The notes under the pieces: generated by a model
What the model was told of the DNA's origin: nothing
The model's input: the letters and a program-made list of their open reading frames with translations, nothing else
Database searches by the model: none
DNA from: Isochrysis galbana
Lineage: Eukaryota > Haptophyta > Isochrysidales > Isochrysidaceae
Assembly (NCBI GenBank): GCA_018136815.1
Contig: CM030933.1
Location: 3,149,144-3,213,143 of the forward strand
Length of the DNA: 64,000 nucleotides
Direction: 5' to 3'
In this document: positions 1 to 9,296 of the stretch, one piece after another
Layout: each line of letters opens with the position of its first letter
Numbering within the stretch: position 1 is the stretch's first letter
Position numbers and translations under genes: made by a program

Positions 1-252
1 GAATTGGTCGAGGAGCTGACCGGTATCCGGTGTGATCTCAAGAGTGTGAAGCCCGAGGAGGCTGTGGCTTGTGGTGCGGCAATACAAGCGGCCATTCTTC
101 AGGGCGAAATGGAGCAATACGACGTCTTCACCACTCTTGAGGCAGCGCTCATCCGTGGTGTAATGGGAGACAAGGGTTCCCAACGAGAGCGCAAGCGAAA
201 GGCGGAGCGCGCTCGGGCGGGTGGTGGGAAGCGGGGCCGACGTCAAAAGTAG
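1..252 (+). CDS. Hsp70-family protein, 3' end only
   Basis: This is the last part of a gene that begins left of the window; frame 1 is open from base 1 to a TAG at 250-252. The peptide has the motif that closes the Hsp70 nucleotide-binding domain: a KPEEAVACGAAIQAAILQGE stretch, compare the family's DEAVAYGAAVQAAIL. Hsp70s normally continue for roughly 230 residues into a substrate-binding domain. Here only about 45 residues follow, ending in a very basic tail rich in Arg, Lys and Gly (KRGRRQK at the end). So the protein appears to lack the substrate-binding domain, as in Hsp70-like Stch/HSPA13 proteins, or else this is a truncated copy or an alternative last exon. The family assignment is firm; the biological role and whether the gene is complete are unknown. 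Confidence 0.7.
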   Translation, partial: ELVEELTGIRCDLKSVKPEEAVACGAAIQAAILQGEMEQYDVFTTLEAALIRGVMGDKGSQRERKRKAERARAGGGKRGRRQK

Positions 253-846
253 AGCCACAATCCCCGCTACCTAGTATGCCCCTACCGAAAGGTGGCGTTC
301 CGTCGAATACGGGCGCTTACTCAGCCTGCTGTACTTAGCGTACAATCAAATTTGCAGCACTAGAAGAAACAGTGCTACTACTATGAGTAGTAGTATTGGA
401 CAAGCGACAAGCGAGCAAGGGCACCTGTGGTGGGTGGAGTGAAGCGCTGTGGTTGTGGTGTGGCTGGGTGTGAGTGGGAGATGAGATGTAACATGAGATG
501 TATGGCTCACTTGGAGCATGGAGGGTGAGCCATGGGGAGCCGAGGAAGCGTGCGGGGACGGGACAGATGGCATGGGCGCGCTCTCGGCCATCACGGGGCA
601 CTGCAGCACGAGGGCGGAGACGGGGAGCAAACAGAGGGGGCACAAGGGGCGCGCTCGAGCGATGGCGCAGAGCGTACTCGGGACACCGGAGGAAAACGTC
701 ACGCGCGGGGGAAAGAGAGCGACCGCGCGGGAAAGAAAATAGACAAAAGGGTGCCGAAAACTCAAGGAAGCACTCGGGGGAAGACGGGGAAGGGAAGGGA
801 GGGAGAGGGCTTCCGCGGGGGGGAGCCGGGGAGAGGAGAGGAGAGG
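253..846. other. Intergenic, G/A-rich, no gene seen
   Basis: Between the Hsp70 stop and the first dispersed repeat the DNA is strongly purine-rich on the + strand (GGGGA, GAGA, CGGGG runs). Overlapping ORFs on both strands are Arg/Gly/Ser/Pro-rich low-complexity translations with no recognisable domain, so none is called. Confidence 0.5.
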
Positions 847-950
847 TCGTTTGCCTTCGTTTGGTACCCCTCGTTTCTAGCCCGGTCACTCACTCATTTT
901 AACCACTATTTCCCACCTCCCCTGGGTGTCCAAGGATTCCTTAGGGTCCC
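847..950 (+). repeat. Dispersed repeat, modules A then B
   Basis: Module A (847-878, starts GTCGTTTGCC and ends CCCCTCGTTTC) is followed by module B (884-950, starts GGTCACTCAC, contains TGGGTGTCCAAGGATTCC). Both modules recur in inverted orientation at 4154-4254, but in the same left-to-right order A then B. A simple inverted repeat would reverse the order, so the two loci are permuted copies of one unit rather than plain terminal inverted repeats. Confidence 0.7.
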
Positions 951-1488
951 CCCCTACCTGCCCCGCCAACTCCCTCCCCCCTCCGAACGACCCCCTCCCG
1001 CCCCACGAAGGGCAATGGCGTCGGTGAGGGACCCCCCTCCCTTCCCCCGCGCGTGGCGGGCTATTTTGGGAGATTGAGGCGGGCGCTCACGGGAGGGAAT
1101 CGGAATGGTGAATGTGGGGCGCATCACTATTAGAAACGCGGAGCTTCCGCGACGTCCGATCGCGCGCGATCGGCCGAAGAATGGCCTGGAGGTGGTGGCC
1201 ATGCAGAGCCTAGAGCTCTCGCGAGCAGGGTCAGGGTGGGGGGTCAAGGGTAGGTAGCACGCTGGTGCTCAAGGGTCGCACACACTCGTATTGACCCATC
1301 CTGGCACCCCGCCCTCCCGGAAGGCCGGAAGGCAGCTATTGCTATTGCTATTGCTCGCCCGTGGTATAGATAGTAAACATTGTAGCATGTATTGTAGTAT
1401 AGTATTATTACATAGGCTCGTACACATACACATCTACACACATCTCACGCCTCACACCTCAGCCACACGCTCACACATTAGCACGCGG

Positions 1489-3387
1489 TCATTCTTCGTT
1501 GCGGCGCGCATTGCGGTTGTAGCGCAACATCACAGACGCCTGCACTTGATCTGATAGAGAGCGGGCCCTTTCAGGACCAAACATACAGGTCATGAGAGAA
1601 AACACGCGCTCACATGCTGCCGAGTTGGGGCTGAGGCATAGGGCTATTCTAGCAGCTTGCGCCCAATGCGGAAAGTCGGTGTGGTTCGATGCCCACCATG
1701 CGAGCACATCGTGAGTGAATACCTTAACGTCTGCCTGGTCAATCATGGTGCCTTGGCAAGCCATCACATATGCTGAAAGCTCCCGATGAAGGCCGTCGCC
1801 AATGTTCGAGATGCTAGCCAAACAAGGCAAGGGCGCCAGCCGCTGCACCCAGAGTGCATCCACCTTACCACTTTGCACGAAGGATGGATTAAAGGCGCGG
1901 AGAAGGCCCGTGATCCGATGCTGCTCAGCACACGCATATGGCGATTGGCAGTTGTCAGTCAGACGATCCTCTAGATACTGAAAGGCGCCCTTAACTTTAT
2001 CCACAAGGGTGTGCCACTCAGCCAGCACTGTCACATCAATGGCACAACGTATCTCATGCTCATCCGTGACCACAAGTGTCGACCGATTCTCATACGTGAT
2101 GGTCCATGAGTTTGCTGAGAGAGCTGATACCTTACCTTTGAACCAATTGTGATAAGGAGCCTCATAGTACTCCCGGGTCGCCGTGCCAACGACGATAGCC
2201 TGCTTAGCCCTGAGCAACGCTGCAAGGTTGGGCAAGTCAGCTGCTTCCTTCCCAAGGCGGCGCCCCAACTCACGCAGTCGCTCCAGAGCGTCATAGACGA
2301 GTAAAATCTCGAGACCATCGCCCTCGAGCTTGTAAGTTGTAGTGCACAGAAACTCCATGTCCATGGCGAGAGCTAACTCGAGCTGCAACGCGTCGGTCTT
2401 GGTGGTGATGATAGTATGGAGAGCCCTGGAGGTTGAGTCGCCAATGCGGTCATCACGTAGCCGTTGGACGTACGCCGCGAGCTGTCCGAAATTCGCCGCG
2501 AGGTCTCTCATGATTTCCCACCGAGACCACCATCGCGTACGGGAGAAGCTCTTCATGCTCTTCCCGATCATGCTTTGCCAGATGAGCTTTGCTGCCTCCG
2601 TGTGCGAGACAAGACAAAGCCAGGGGACCAGAAACTCTTCGACCGTGTCCAGGGAAAGATGCTCGCCCGTGTGCTGTAACGTGTGCGAAGAGCACAATAG
2701 ATCAACGGCGTTCACGCACAAATTCTGGAGTTGGCGACAAGCCACGCCGTTGGTTGCGCAGCTGTCGCGAGAGATCCCAACGATGAGGTCCGTATTCAAC
2801 TGCAACTCTCGCATGAGAGTTGTCGAGAGCATCCGATAGAGTCCCATGCCGTCCATGTGCACAGCCGACGTCTTTAACGCCAATAGCCGCTTGCCGACGC
2901 ACGAGAAGTCCGCAGGAATGTAGCGGGCACAGATGTTGACTGCCTCGCCGAGCCTCGTCGTGCCATCGAATGTGATGCACAGGTATTGACCCGCCGTCTC
3001 AGACTTGAGAAGGTCCACCTCCATGGCCAAAATCTTCGGAATGAACGATTTGAGGTGGGAGCTGTCGGTCAACGGATGTCCGGCCAGCTCGAAGACCGGC
3101 CGCAGCTCATCAACCTTGGCTATGGCGATCCCACTGTACAAGAAGGCGTCGACCACTGTCCAGCGGAAGACCTGCGTCTCAGATTGCGTGGACCCCCCAG
3201 CCTCGTCCGGGTTCTCGTCGAAAAAGTCGTTGATAAACGCGTTGACAGCCGCGTTCTTCTCGTGCCGCTTGTGAAACGCCGCAACCTTGTTGATGTGCCT
3301 CTTGCTGTCCAGGTGGGTCTTCAAATTGTTGCACCGAATGGAGAGTAGTATTGTGTGAATGAAGGAGAAAGGAGAAAGAAGGAGCAA
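1489..3387 (-). CDS. hAT-family transposase with Tudor-like insert
   Basis: An uninterrupted 632-residue frame. It starts with the second half of a zinc-finger-like segment (residues 19-40, C-x6-H-x5-H spacing), suggesting that the first part of a BED-type finger lies in an upstream exon or is lost. The RNase H-like core shows CITFDGTTR (D141) and VGISRDSCATN (D208), the first two catalytic acids and the D-x3-N context usual in hAT enzymes. The all-alpha region carries RTRWWSRWE (284-291). The C terminus (about 555-626) is the hAT dimerisation region, with the signature SAACERVFS (589-597), whose Glu is the candidate third catalytic acid. Residues 405-450 (HNWFKGKV ... SWTITYENRSTLVVTDEHEI) resemble a Tudor/chromo-like barrel inserted in the transposase. 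Full length and lack of stops suggest a young, possibly active copy that would cut and paste DNA in the nucleus. Confidence 0.85.
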   Translation of the reverse strand: MLLLSPFSFIHTILLSIRCNNLKTHLDSKRHINKVAAFHKRHEKNAAVNAFINDFFDENPDEAGGSTQSETQVFRWTVVDAFLYSGIAIAKVDELRPVFELAGHPLTDSSHLKSFIPKILAMEVDLLKSETAGQYLCITFDGTTRLGEAVNICARYIPADFSCVGKRLLALKTSAVHMDGMGLYRMLSTTLMRELQLNTDLIVGISRDSCATNGVACRQLQNLCVNAVDLLCSSHTLQHTGEHLSLDTVEEFLVPWLCLVSHTEAAKLIWQSMIGKSMKSFSRTRWWSRWEIMRDLAANFGQLAAYVQRLRDDRIGDSTSRALHTIITTKTDALQLELALAMDMEFLCTTTYKLEGDGLEILLVYDALERLRELGRRLGKEAADLPNLAALLRAKQAIVVGTATREYYEAPYHNWFKGKVSALSANSWTITYENRSTLVVTDEHEIRCAIDVTVLAEWHTLVDKVKGAFQYLEDRLTDNCQSPYACAEQHRITGLLRAFNPSFVQSGKVDALWVQRLAPLPCLASISNIGDGLHRELSAYVMACQGTMIDQADVKVFTHDVLAWWASNHTDFPHWAQAARIALCLSPNSAACERVFSLMTCMFGPERARSLSDQVQASVMLRYNRNARRNEE

Positions 3388-3504
3388 AGACTACAAAGAC
3401 ATAGCCTCCTATCTCCTACTATGTATATATATACGATAGCGATAGCATATGCGGTGTGGCGCAGTAGGTAGGGGTCTAAGCGCTATTAAGCGAGAGATAT
3501 ATCC

Positions 3505-3592
3505 GGATATTTCATGAGATATTTGGGCCGATTTTCCGGATATATGGTGGATATTTCCAATGGATATTTGGGCGAGAAATCCTGGATATTTT
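3505..3592. repeat. Subterminal GGATATTT repeats of the hAT element
   Basis: Six copies of a GGATATTT/GAGATATTT-type word occur in 88 bases (near 3505, 3516, 3539, 3549, 3562 and 3583), directly inside the putative right end of the hAT element. hAT transposases are known to bind short subterminal repeats, so these are candidate transposase-binding sites. Confidence 0.5.
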
Positions 3593-3750
3593 GGCCTACC
3601 CCTACTCACCGGCGGCCGGTGGATCCGTGTGCATCGCGTGGTGCAGGTGTGTTTATCCCTCCTAGCCCCCCCCCCCCCCCATCGGCCCTCCCTCCCACCC
3701 AAAAAGGGAGGAAACCCCAACAACGCACTCCCCCCCCCCCGCTCTCTCAG

Positions 3751-4104
3751 GGAAGCGGGCTTGCGGTGGCCGCCGCCGGCGTCGCGCTCGCCGTCGCGTC
3801 GGTGCCCCGAGGGCGCCACTTCTCGCACCCCCATCACACGCTCGGGATCGTCGCCTTCGCCCTCGCCCTGCTGCAGCCGCTCAACGCGCTCGTGCGCGGC
3901 ACGCCCGGCGCCCGCACCGCACGCCGCGCCGTGTGGCGGGTCGCGCACAAGGGGACGGGCTACGCCGTGCTCGGCGTGGGCGTCTACCAGGCCCTCTCGG
4001 GGCGCGCCCTCATGCCGAGCCAAGGCGACGCCGTTCTCGTCGCGTACGGGGTGCTCCTGGGCCTCTCCTTGGGGGTGCTCGCGGGGGGGCTCATGGTAGG
4101 GTGA
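3751..4104 (+). pseudogene. Stranded 3' exon of a cytochrome b561-type protein
   Basis: After a polypyrimidine tract and a good acceptor (GCTCTCTCAG, ending 3750) the frame encodes three hydrophobic helices. They include HHTLGIVAFALALLQPLNAL, a basic linker, and WRVAHKGTGYAVLGVGVYQA, ending with a third helix and TGA. This is the second half of the cytochrome b561/ferric-reductase transmembrane fold, where paired His residues ligate haem; His in the HHTLG and VAHKG contexts are the candidates. The family moves electrons from ascorbate or similar donors across membranes. No upstream exons are visible: the hAT transposon and GC-rich repeats occupy the space 5' of it. I read it as a gene fragment cut off by insertion or rearrangement. 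A functional gene with a distant first exon left of the window cannot be excluded. Confidence 0.55.
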
Positions 4105-4153
4105 GAGTCCCCACGGGAGGGGATTTCTTTTATACCGGCGCATCGCGTATTTG

Positions 4154-4254
4154 GAAACGAGGGGTACCAAATGAAGGCAAACGACCTGGGTCCCTGGGGA
4201 ATCCTTGGACACCCAGGAGGGATGGAAAATAGTGGTTAAAAAGCGTGAGTGACC
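4154..4254 (-). repeat. Second copy of dispersed A/B repeat, inverted modules
   Basis: Module A' (4154-4185) and module B' (4188-4254) are reverse complements of 847-878 and 884-950, each about 85-90% identical by eye. They flank the hAT element and the cytochrome b561 fragment together with the first copy. Confidence 0.7.
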
Positions 4255-4417
4255 GGCCTATGATAGGGGTCGACGGCCTGTTTTTTGGTCTCTGGTCTCC
4301 GGTGGTTCCCATCTCCGGATCTCAGGGGTTCGTTGTTCCTCTGTCCTCTGCCATGTGCATCTGCTGCGGCGCCGTGCGATGTGCGAGCATGTGCAAGGTG
4401 CAAGGGCAAGGAGTCTG

Positions 4418-4508
4418 GATGGGAAATACGGTTCTGAGGCCTGCAAATACAGCCAAATACATATTTATTTGGCCTCTGGCCAAATACGGTAAATACGTAT
4501 TTCCCATC
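4418..4508. repeat. 91-bp foldback element (MITE-like)
   Basis: A perfect 13-bp terminal inverted repeat (GATGGGAAATACG at 4418-4430, its complement at 4496-4508) encloses 65 bp. That interior has further CCAAATAC/GTATTTGG inverted pairs, so the whole can fold on itself. The word AGGGCAAGGAG occurs on both sides (4403-4413 and 4510-4520), a possible target duplication, although four extra bases separate it from the left end. A decayed relative lies at 26191-26235. Confidence 0.5.
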
Positions 4509-4607
4509 TAGGGCAAGGAGAGCCCAAGAGCCCAAGCAAGCAAGGGCAAGCGGAAGGAGCGGCGGGGGCCTCGGCCCCTTAGAAGTTAGATTGGTTCCGT
4601 GCCCCCC

Positions 4608-4629
4608 CCCCCGCTTGACGTGGCCTCGC

Positions 4630-4673
<44 letters not shown>

Positions 4674-4912
4674 GTCCTCTCGCAGGGTCCGTACTTCGAA
4701 AGTCTTTCCTCTCTTTATAGTCTCTTTTCCCTCTCTTCCCTCCCCTTTTCTCTCCCTCTTGGCTCTCCACCCCTCCTCCCTCCCTCTCCCTCCCTCCCTC
4801 TCCCCTCTCCCCTCTTTCCCTCCGCCCCTTCCGCGTTCCGTCTCTCTCCCCCGCCTCCCTGCCCCCCCCCCCCCCCCGCGCGCCCCTCTCTCCCTCCCTC
4901 CCTCTCTGTCTC
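4608..4912 (+). promoter_or_regulatory. CT-rich leader and microsatellite before the LeuRS start
   Basis: About 300 bases are almost pure pyrimidine on the coding strand: a (CT)n run at about 4636-4670, then CCCT/TCCC blocks and two C runs, ending three bases before the ATG at 4916. Similar tracts precede most other genes of the window, so this probably belongs to the core promoter or 5' leader. No TATA box is evident. Confidence 0.5.
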
Positions 4913-4915
4913 TCT

Positions 4916-7900
4916 ATGGCTCCTCCTCCCCCTCCAAAGTCGACTGCGCGCCGCGACCTTCTGCATGAGCTTGAGGCTAAAGCACAGGCCAAGTGGGAGG
5001 CAGCGCGCGTGTTCGAGGAGGACGCACCCGAGGACGCTAGTGCACCCAAGTTCCTAGCCACCTTTCCGTATCCCTACATGAACGGCAGGCTCCATCTGGG
5101 CCATGCCTTCTCTGTCACCAAGGCGGAGTTTGCAACCGCCTTCCAGCGGCTGCAGGGCAAGAAGGCTCTCTTCCCGTTCGGCTTCCACTGCACAGGCATG
5201 CCGATCCAGGCGGCTGCGCACAAGCTCAAAAACGAGTACGCTACCTATGGCTCGCCGCTGCCAAACTTCCCCACCTCTCCTCCGGAGGTGGTCGAGAATG
5301 GGATCGACGCCGAGTTGGGGACTATCACGATTGGCTGGCGCAGACCGACCTCGACGGGAGGGAAGACCCTCGTCGAGTACGCGGTCCACGTGCGCGAGGG
5401 GCCGGCCAGTGCGCCATGGGTTGAGCGAGCGCGCCTGCCGGCCGCGGAGGCGGCCGAGGATGGCCAGTGCAGCCTCATGGTTGACGGGCTCAAGGTGGGT
5501 GAGCAGTATGCGTTCAAGGTAGTCACTGTGCTTGACGGCGCGGCGGGAGTTGAGAGCAAGTCGCTCTCCAAGTCTCCCGACGGCAAGAAGGACCTCAAAC
5601 TGATGGCTCCGGGTGGGAAGGAGCCCAAGGGCGGAGGTGGCAAGCCGGCCAAGGGCAAGCCGGCGAAGGTCGTTGCCAAGACGGGCGGCCTTATGCACCA
5701 GTGGGACATCTTGCGCTCAATGGACCTATCACCGCAGGAGATCCTGCCTTTCGTCGACCCTGTCTACTGGCTTGAATACTTCCCACCACTCGGCAAACAG
5801 GATTTGATGCGCTTTGGCCTCGGTGTCGACTGGCGCCGGACCTTCATCACGACCGACTACAACAAATACTACGACGCCTTTGTACGCTGGCAGTTCCTTA
5901 AGCTGCGCGAAGGTGGCTTCATTGACTTTGGCAAGCGGCCCTCCATCTTCTCTGAGGCCGACCAACAGCCATGCATGGACCACGATCGCGACAAAGGCGA
6001 AGGCGTTGGGCCGCAAGAGTATACAGCCATCAAGATGCGCATGCTCGACCCCTTCCCACCAGTGCTTCAATCCCTGCAAGGGAAGGAAGTCTACGCCCTT
6101 GCGGGCACGCTCCGCGCCGAGACGATGTGCGGCCAGACCAATGCGTGGATCCTGCCCGAAGGCGAGTACGGTGCCTTCGATGCGGGAGGCAACGTTGTCT
6201 ACCTATGCGCGGCACGCGCGGCACGCAACATGGGCTTCCAGGACATCTTCCCCAACTTTGGCACACCCAAACAGCTGCTCACCTTCTACGGTCGTGACCT
6301 GCTCGGCGCGGCTGTCAAGTCGCCGCTCACGAGCTACGAGCGTATCCACTTCCTGCCGCTCCTCACCATCTCCATGACTAAGGGCACTGCCATCGTAACC
6401 TCAGTGCCGTCGGACTCTCCTGACGACTATGCGGCGTGGATGGACATGAAAAACGAGAAGAAGAGGGACTTCTACTCGAAGCAGGTACCCGCGTGGACAG
6501 GCTTGTCGTTGCATTTGGACTGCTGTGCACTTCTGTTTGGTGTGCGCGCAACGAGACAGGCACGCCCTCACCTGACCGCGCGCTCCCCCGGCTGTTCTCT
6601 CAGATTGGCGTCGAAATCAAGGCTGAGTGGGTGGAGCCCTACGAGCTTATCCCTATCTTGACCACGCCGGACCTTGGCGACCTCTCGGCCAAGTTCATGT
6701 GCGAGAAGCTCGATATCAAGAGCCAAAAGGACGTCGAAAAGCTCAAGGAGGCGCACGACGTGTGCTACAACTCGGGCTTCCACAAGGGTATCATGACGGC
6801 GGGCCCATTCAAGGGCCTTAAGGTTGAGGACGCCAAGGTAAAGACCAAGAACTTGATGGTGACAGAAGGGCTCGCTCTCACATACCTCGAGCCCGAGGGC
6901 TTGGTCACGCCACGCTCGACTCCCGATGTAGAGTGCGTTGTGGCTCTCGTCGACCAGTGGTACCTCAAGTACGGTGAGGCTGAGTGGGCAGCCCGCGTCG
7001 GCGCGCACCTTGAAAAGTTGGAGTGCTACAACCCTGTGGTCCACAAGGCTTTTCGTGACGCGCTCGGATGGCTGAGCGACTGGGCGTGCTCGCGCTCCTT
7101 CGGTCTGGGCACTCGCATGCCTTGGGACACACAGTTTTTGATTGAGTCGCTTTCGGACTCCACCATCTACATGGCGTACTACACCGTCGCCCATGTTCTA
7201 CAAGGGAGCTCTATGTTTGGCGCGGATGCGGCGACCGCGCCGGTGAAGCCGGAGCAGTGCACCGAAGCCTTTTGGGACCATGTCTTTTTGGGCACGCCCT
7301 ACACTGAGGGCGCCATCAATGAAAATGTGCTCGCAAAGATGAGGCGCGAGTTCACTTATTGGTACCCGGTCGACCTGCGCGTCTCAGGCAAAGACCTGAT
7401 TCGAAACCACCTTACGATGTCCCTCTATAATCACGCCGCTATCTGGAAGGATGAGCCACAGATGTACCCGCGCTCCTTCTTCTGCAACGGCCACGTGCAG
7501 GTGATGACGGCAGCTTCCCCCCCCTTTTGCCCCCGCCCACCCCGGACCCCGAACCCCAATCCATTTTACCTTGCAAACACAAAGGCACACCTTAGTCGCT
7601 GCCAAGAGCGCGCGAGCCATCGGCTCTGGTCAGGCGGACAAGATGCACATGCTGCTTGGAGGCATGCTATCGCTGAACACACCTCACAAATACCGTTCGC
7701 CCCTCCCTTTCATGCACTAGGTTGATGCCGAGAAAATGTCGAAGTCGAAAGGCAACTTCATTAGCTTGGTGCAGGCATGCAACGAGTGGTGCGCCGACGC
7801 AACTCGCTTCGCGTGTGCTGATGCGGGTGACGGCATCCTCAATGCCAACTTCGACCGCGTAGTCGCTGATCGTACCATCCTCTCACTCACCACCGAACTC

Positions 7901-9043
7901 GAGTGGGCGAATGCGATCCTTGCCGGGACGGCCAAGGAATCGAGCTTACGTGCGTCTGGCAAGCCAGCCATTTGGCTCGATGCGTGGTTCGACAACGAAA
8001 TGACGCGAGTCCATGCCGCCGCAACTGAGGCTTACGAGGCGATGCGCTACCGTGATGCCCTAAAGCACGCGTGGTACGGGATGCTGGATGCGCGCGATCG
8101 GTACCGGACGGGTTCGGCCGAGAGCGGCCTCGACCCGACGTTGATCCGTAAGTGGATCACCTGGCTTGCCATCATGATCACTCCCATCTGCCCGCACTGG
8201 GCGGAGGAAATTTGGTCGGGGACGCTCAAGCAGGAAGGCTGCGTCGTTCGCGCACGCTGGCCTACCCCGTCAATGCCGATGGACAACACTCTCTCCTCGG
8301 CCGGCGCGTACCTCTTCCGCGTCTCGCACATGCTCTCCGCCTCACTGCTGAATCATGAGAAGCGGGCAGCCAAGGGCAAGGGGGGTAAGGGAGGCGCCGG
8401 GGCTGCCACTCAGCCCCGCCCGAATCAAATGAATGTCTATATCGCCAACAAGTTTCCCGAATGGAAGGAGCTTGTGCTCGAGATCCTGTCGCGCCACTAC
8501 GACAAAGAGGAGGGTAGCGTGAGCGATGCGGCGCTCAAGGAGATTGCGGCGAGTGAGAAGATCAAGGCGTTCGGCAAAGGCAAGCTACCTGCACAGTTCG
8601 CCGCCATGATGCGTGAGGAGGCCAAGGCCAACGGCGTCGAGGCGCTCGCACTTCGCATGTCTTTCGATGAGGCTGATATCCTTACGCGCAACTTGGCCTA
8701 TCTGCACTCGACGCTCGCCTCTGTTGGCGTCAAGGCGATCCACATCTACACTGAAGCGCATGGCGATGCTATTCCAAATGCCGAGACCTTTTCCTTTGCC
8801 GCTCCCGGTGCTCCCAGCGTCGAGCTCTTCCACTCGGATGAGATGCGCACCGTCGCGCCTCCGCTAGCCTCCTCCTCTACCGCCTCCCTTTCGCAACCCA
8901 AGCTGAGCATGATGGATTATTTGGAAAAGCACAACGTTGCTGGCGTGCTGAATGAGATGGTTAACCAACTGGGCGCCAAGCAGCCGGACGATCCCTTCAA
9001 GTACCTCTCGGAGGAACTGGCCAAGCGTTCAAAGACGCATTAA
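4916..9043 (+). CDS. LARS1: Leucyl-tRNA synthetase, cytosolic type, with extra domains
   Basis: Charges tRNA-Leu with leucine in the cytosol. Exons 4916-6484, 6604-7500 and 7721-9043 join in frame (introns GT-AG, 119 and 220 bp) into 1262 residues; the animal enzyme has about 1176. Class I signatures are present: HLGH at 60-63 and KMSKS at 827-831. The CP1 editing domain shows TLRAETMCGQTNAW and TSVPSDSPDD. Order and wording match eukaryotic/archaeal-type LeuRS, for example CMDHDR, GEGVGPQEYT, SLSDSTIYMAYYTVAH, YWYPVDLRVSGKDL. Two oddities stand out. Residues about 119-220 hold a fibronectin type III-like domain (GTITIGW ... GLKVGEQYAFKVVTV) inserted before the short Lys/Gly linker that replaces the usual acidic/Lys linker. 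The last 46 residues (1217-1262, YLEKHNVAGVLNEMVNQLG ... QPDDPFKYLSEEL) look like a Dpy-30/RIIa docking motif instead of the animal C-terminal domain. The ATG at 4916 is the first in frame and directly follows the CT-rich leader. Confidence 0.92.
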
Positions 9044-9296
9044 AAGCCTGCGAGCAAGCCCAAGCTTGCTAGGATTGCTAGCCAGCTAAGATTGCTCGAT
9101 GCATGATGCATGATGAAGGTCTCGAAATGAAGCATGGGCTTTGAGGCCTACAATTGATGTTCCTGAGTGACGAACGGTGATGCGGGCATGGCCTGTGTAC
9201 TCCCAGCTCCCAATCAAATCAATGCGCCATCTACAACCGAGATTTCTTCGATGATCTTCTAGGACGACAATATAATATAAATATTAATTAATTAAT

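Larger units (their letters stand above)
1244..3607 (-). mobile_element. Candidate hAT DNA transposon
   Basis: The transposase at 1489-3387 lies between two weakly matching candidate ends. On the right, read on the - strand from about 3607, is TAGGGGTAGGCCAAAATATCC, the style of hAT terminus that starts (C/T)AGGGG. On the left, + strand from about 1244, is CAAGGGTAGGTAGC. Six GGATATTT-type words sit just inside the right end. I could not find a convincing 8-bp target duplication at these limits, so the ends are approximate. The segment 951-1243 outside it is GC-rich with no gene. Confidence 0.45.

Noticed and set aside
498-902. Several overlapping ORFs on both strands
   Set aside because: Purine-rich low complexity, no domain; part overlaps a dispersed repeat.
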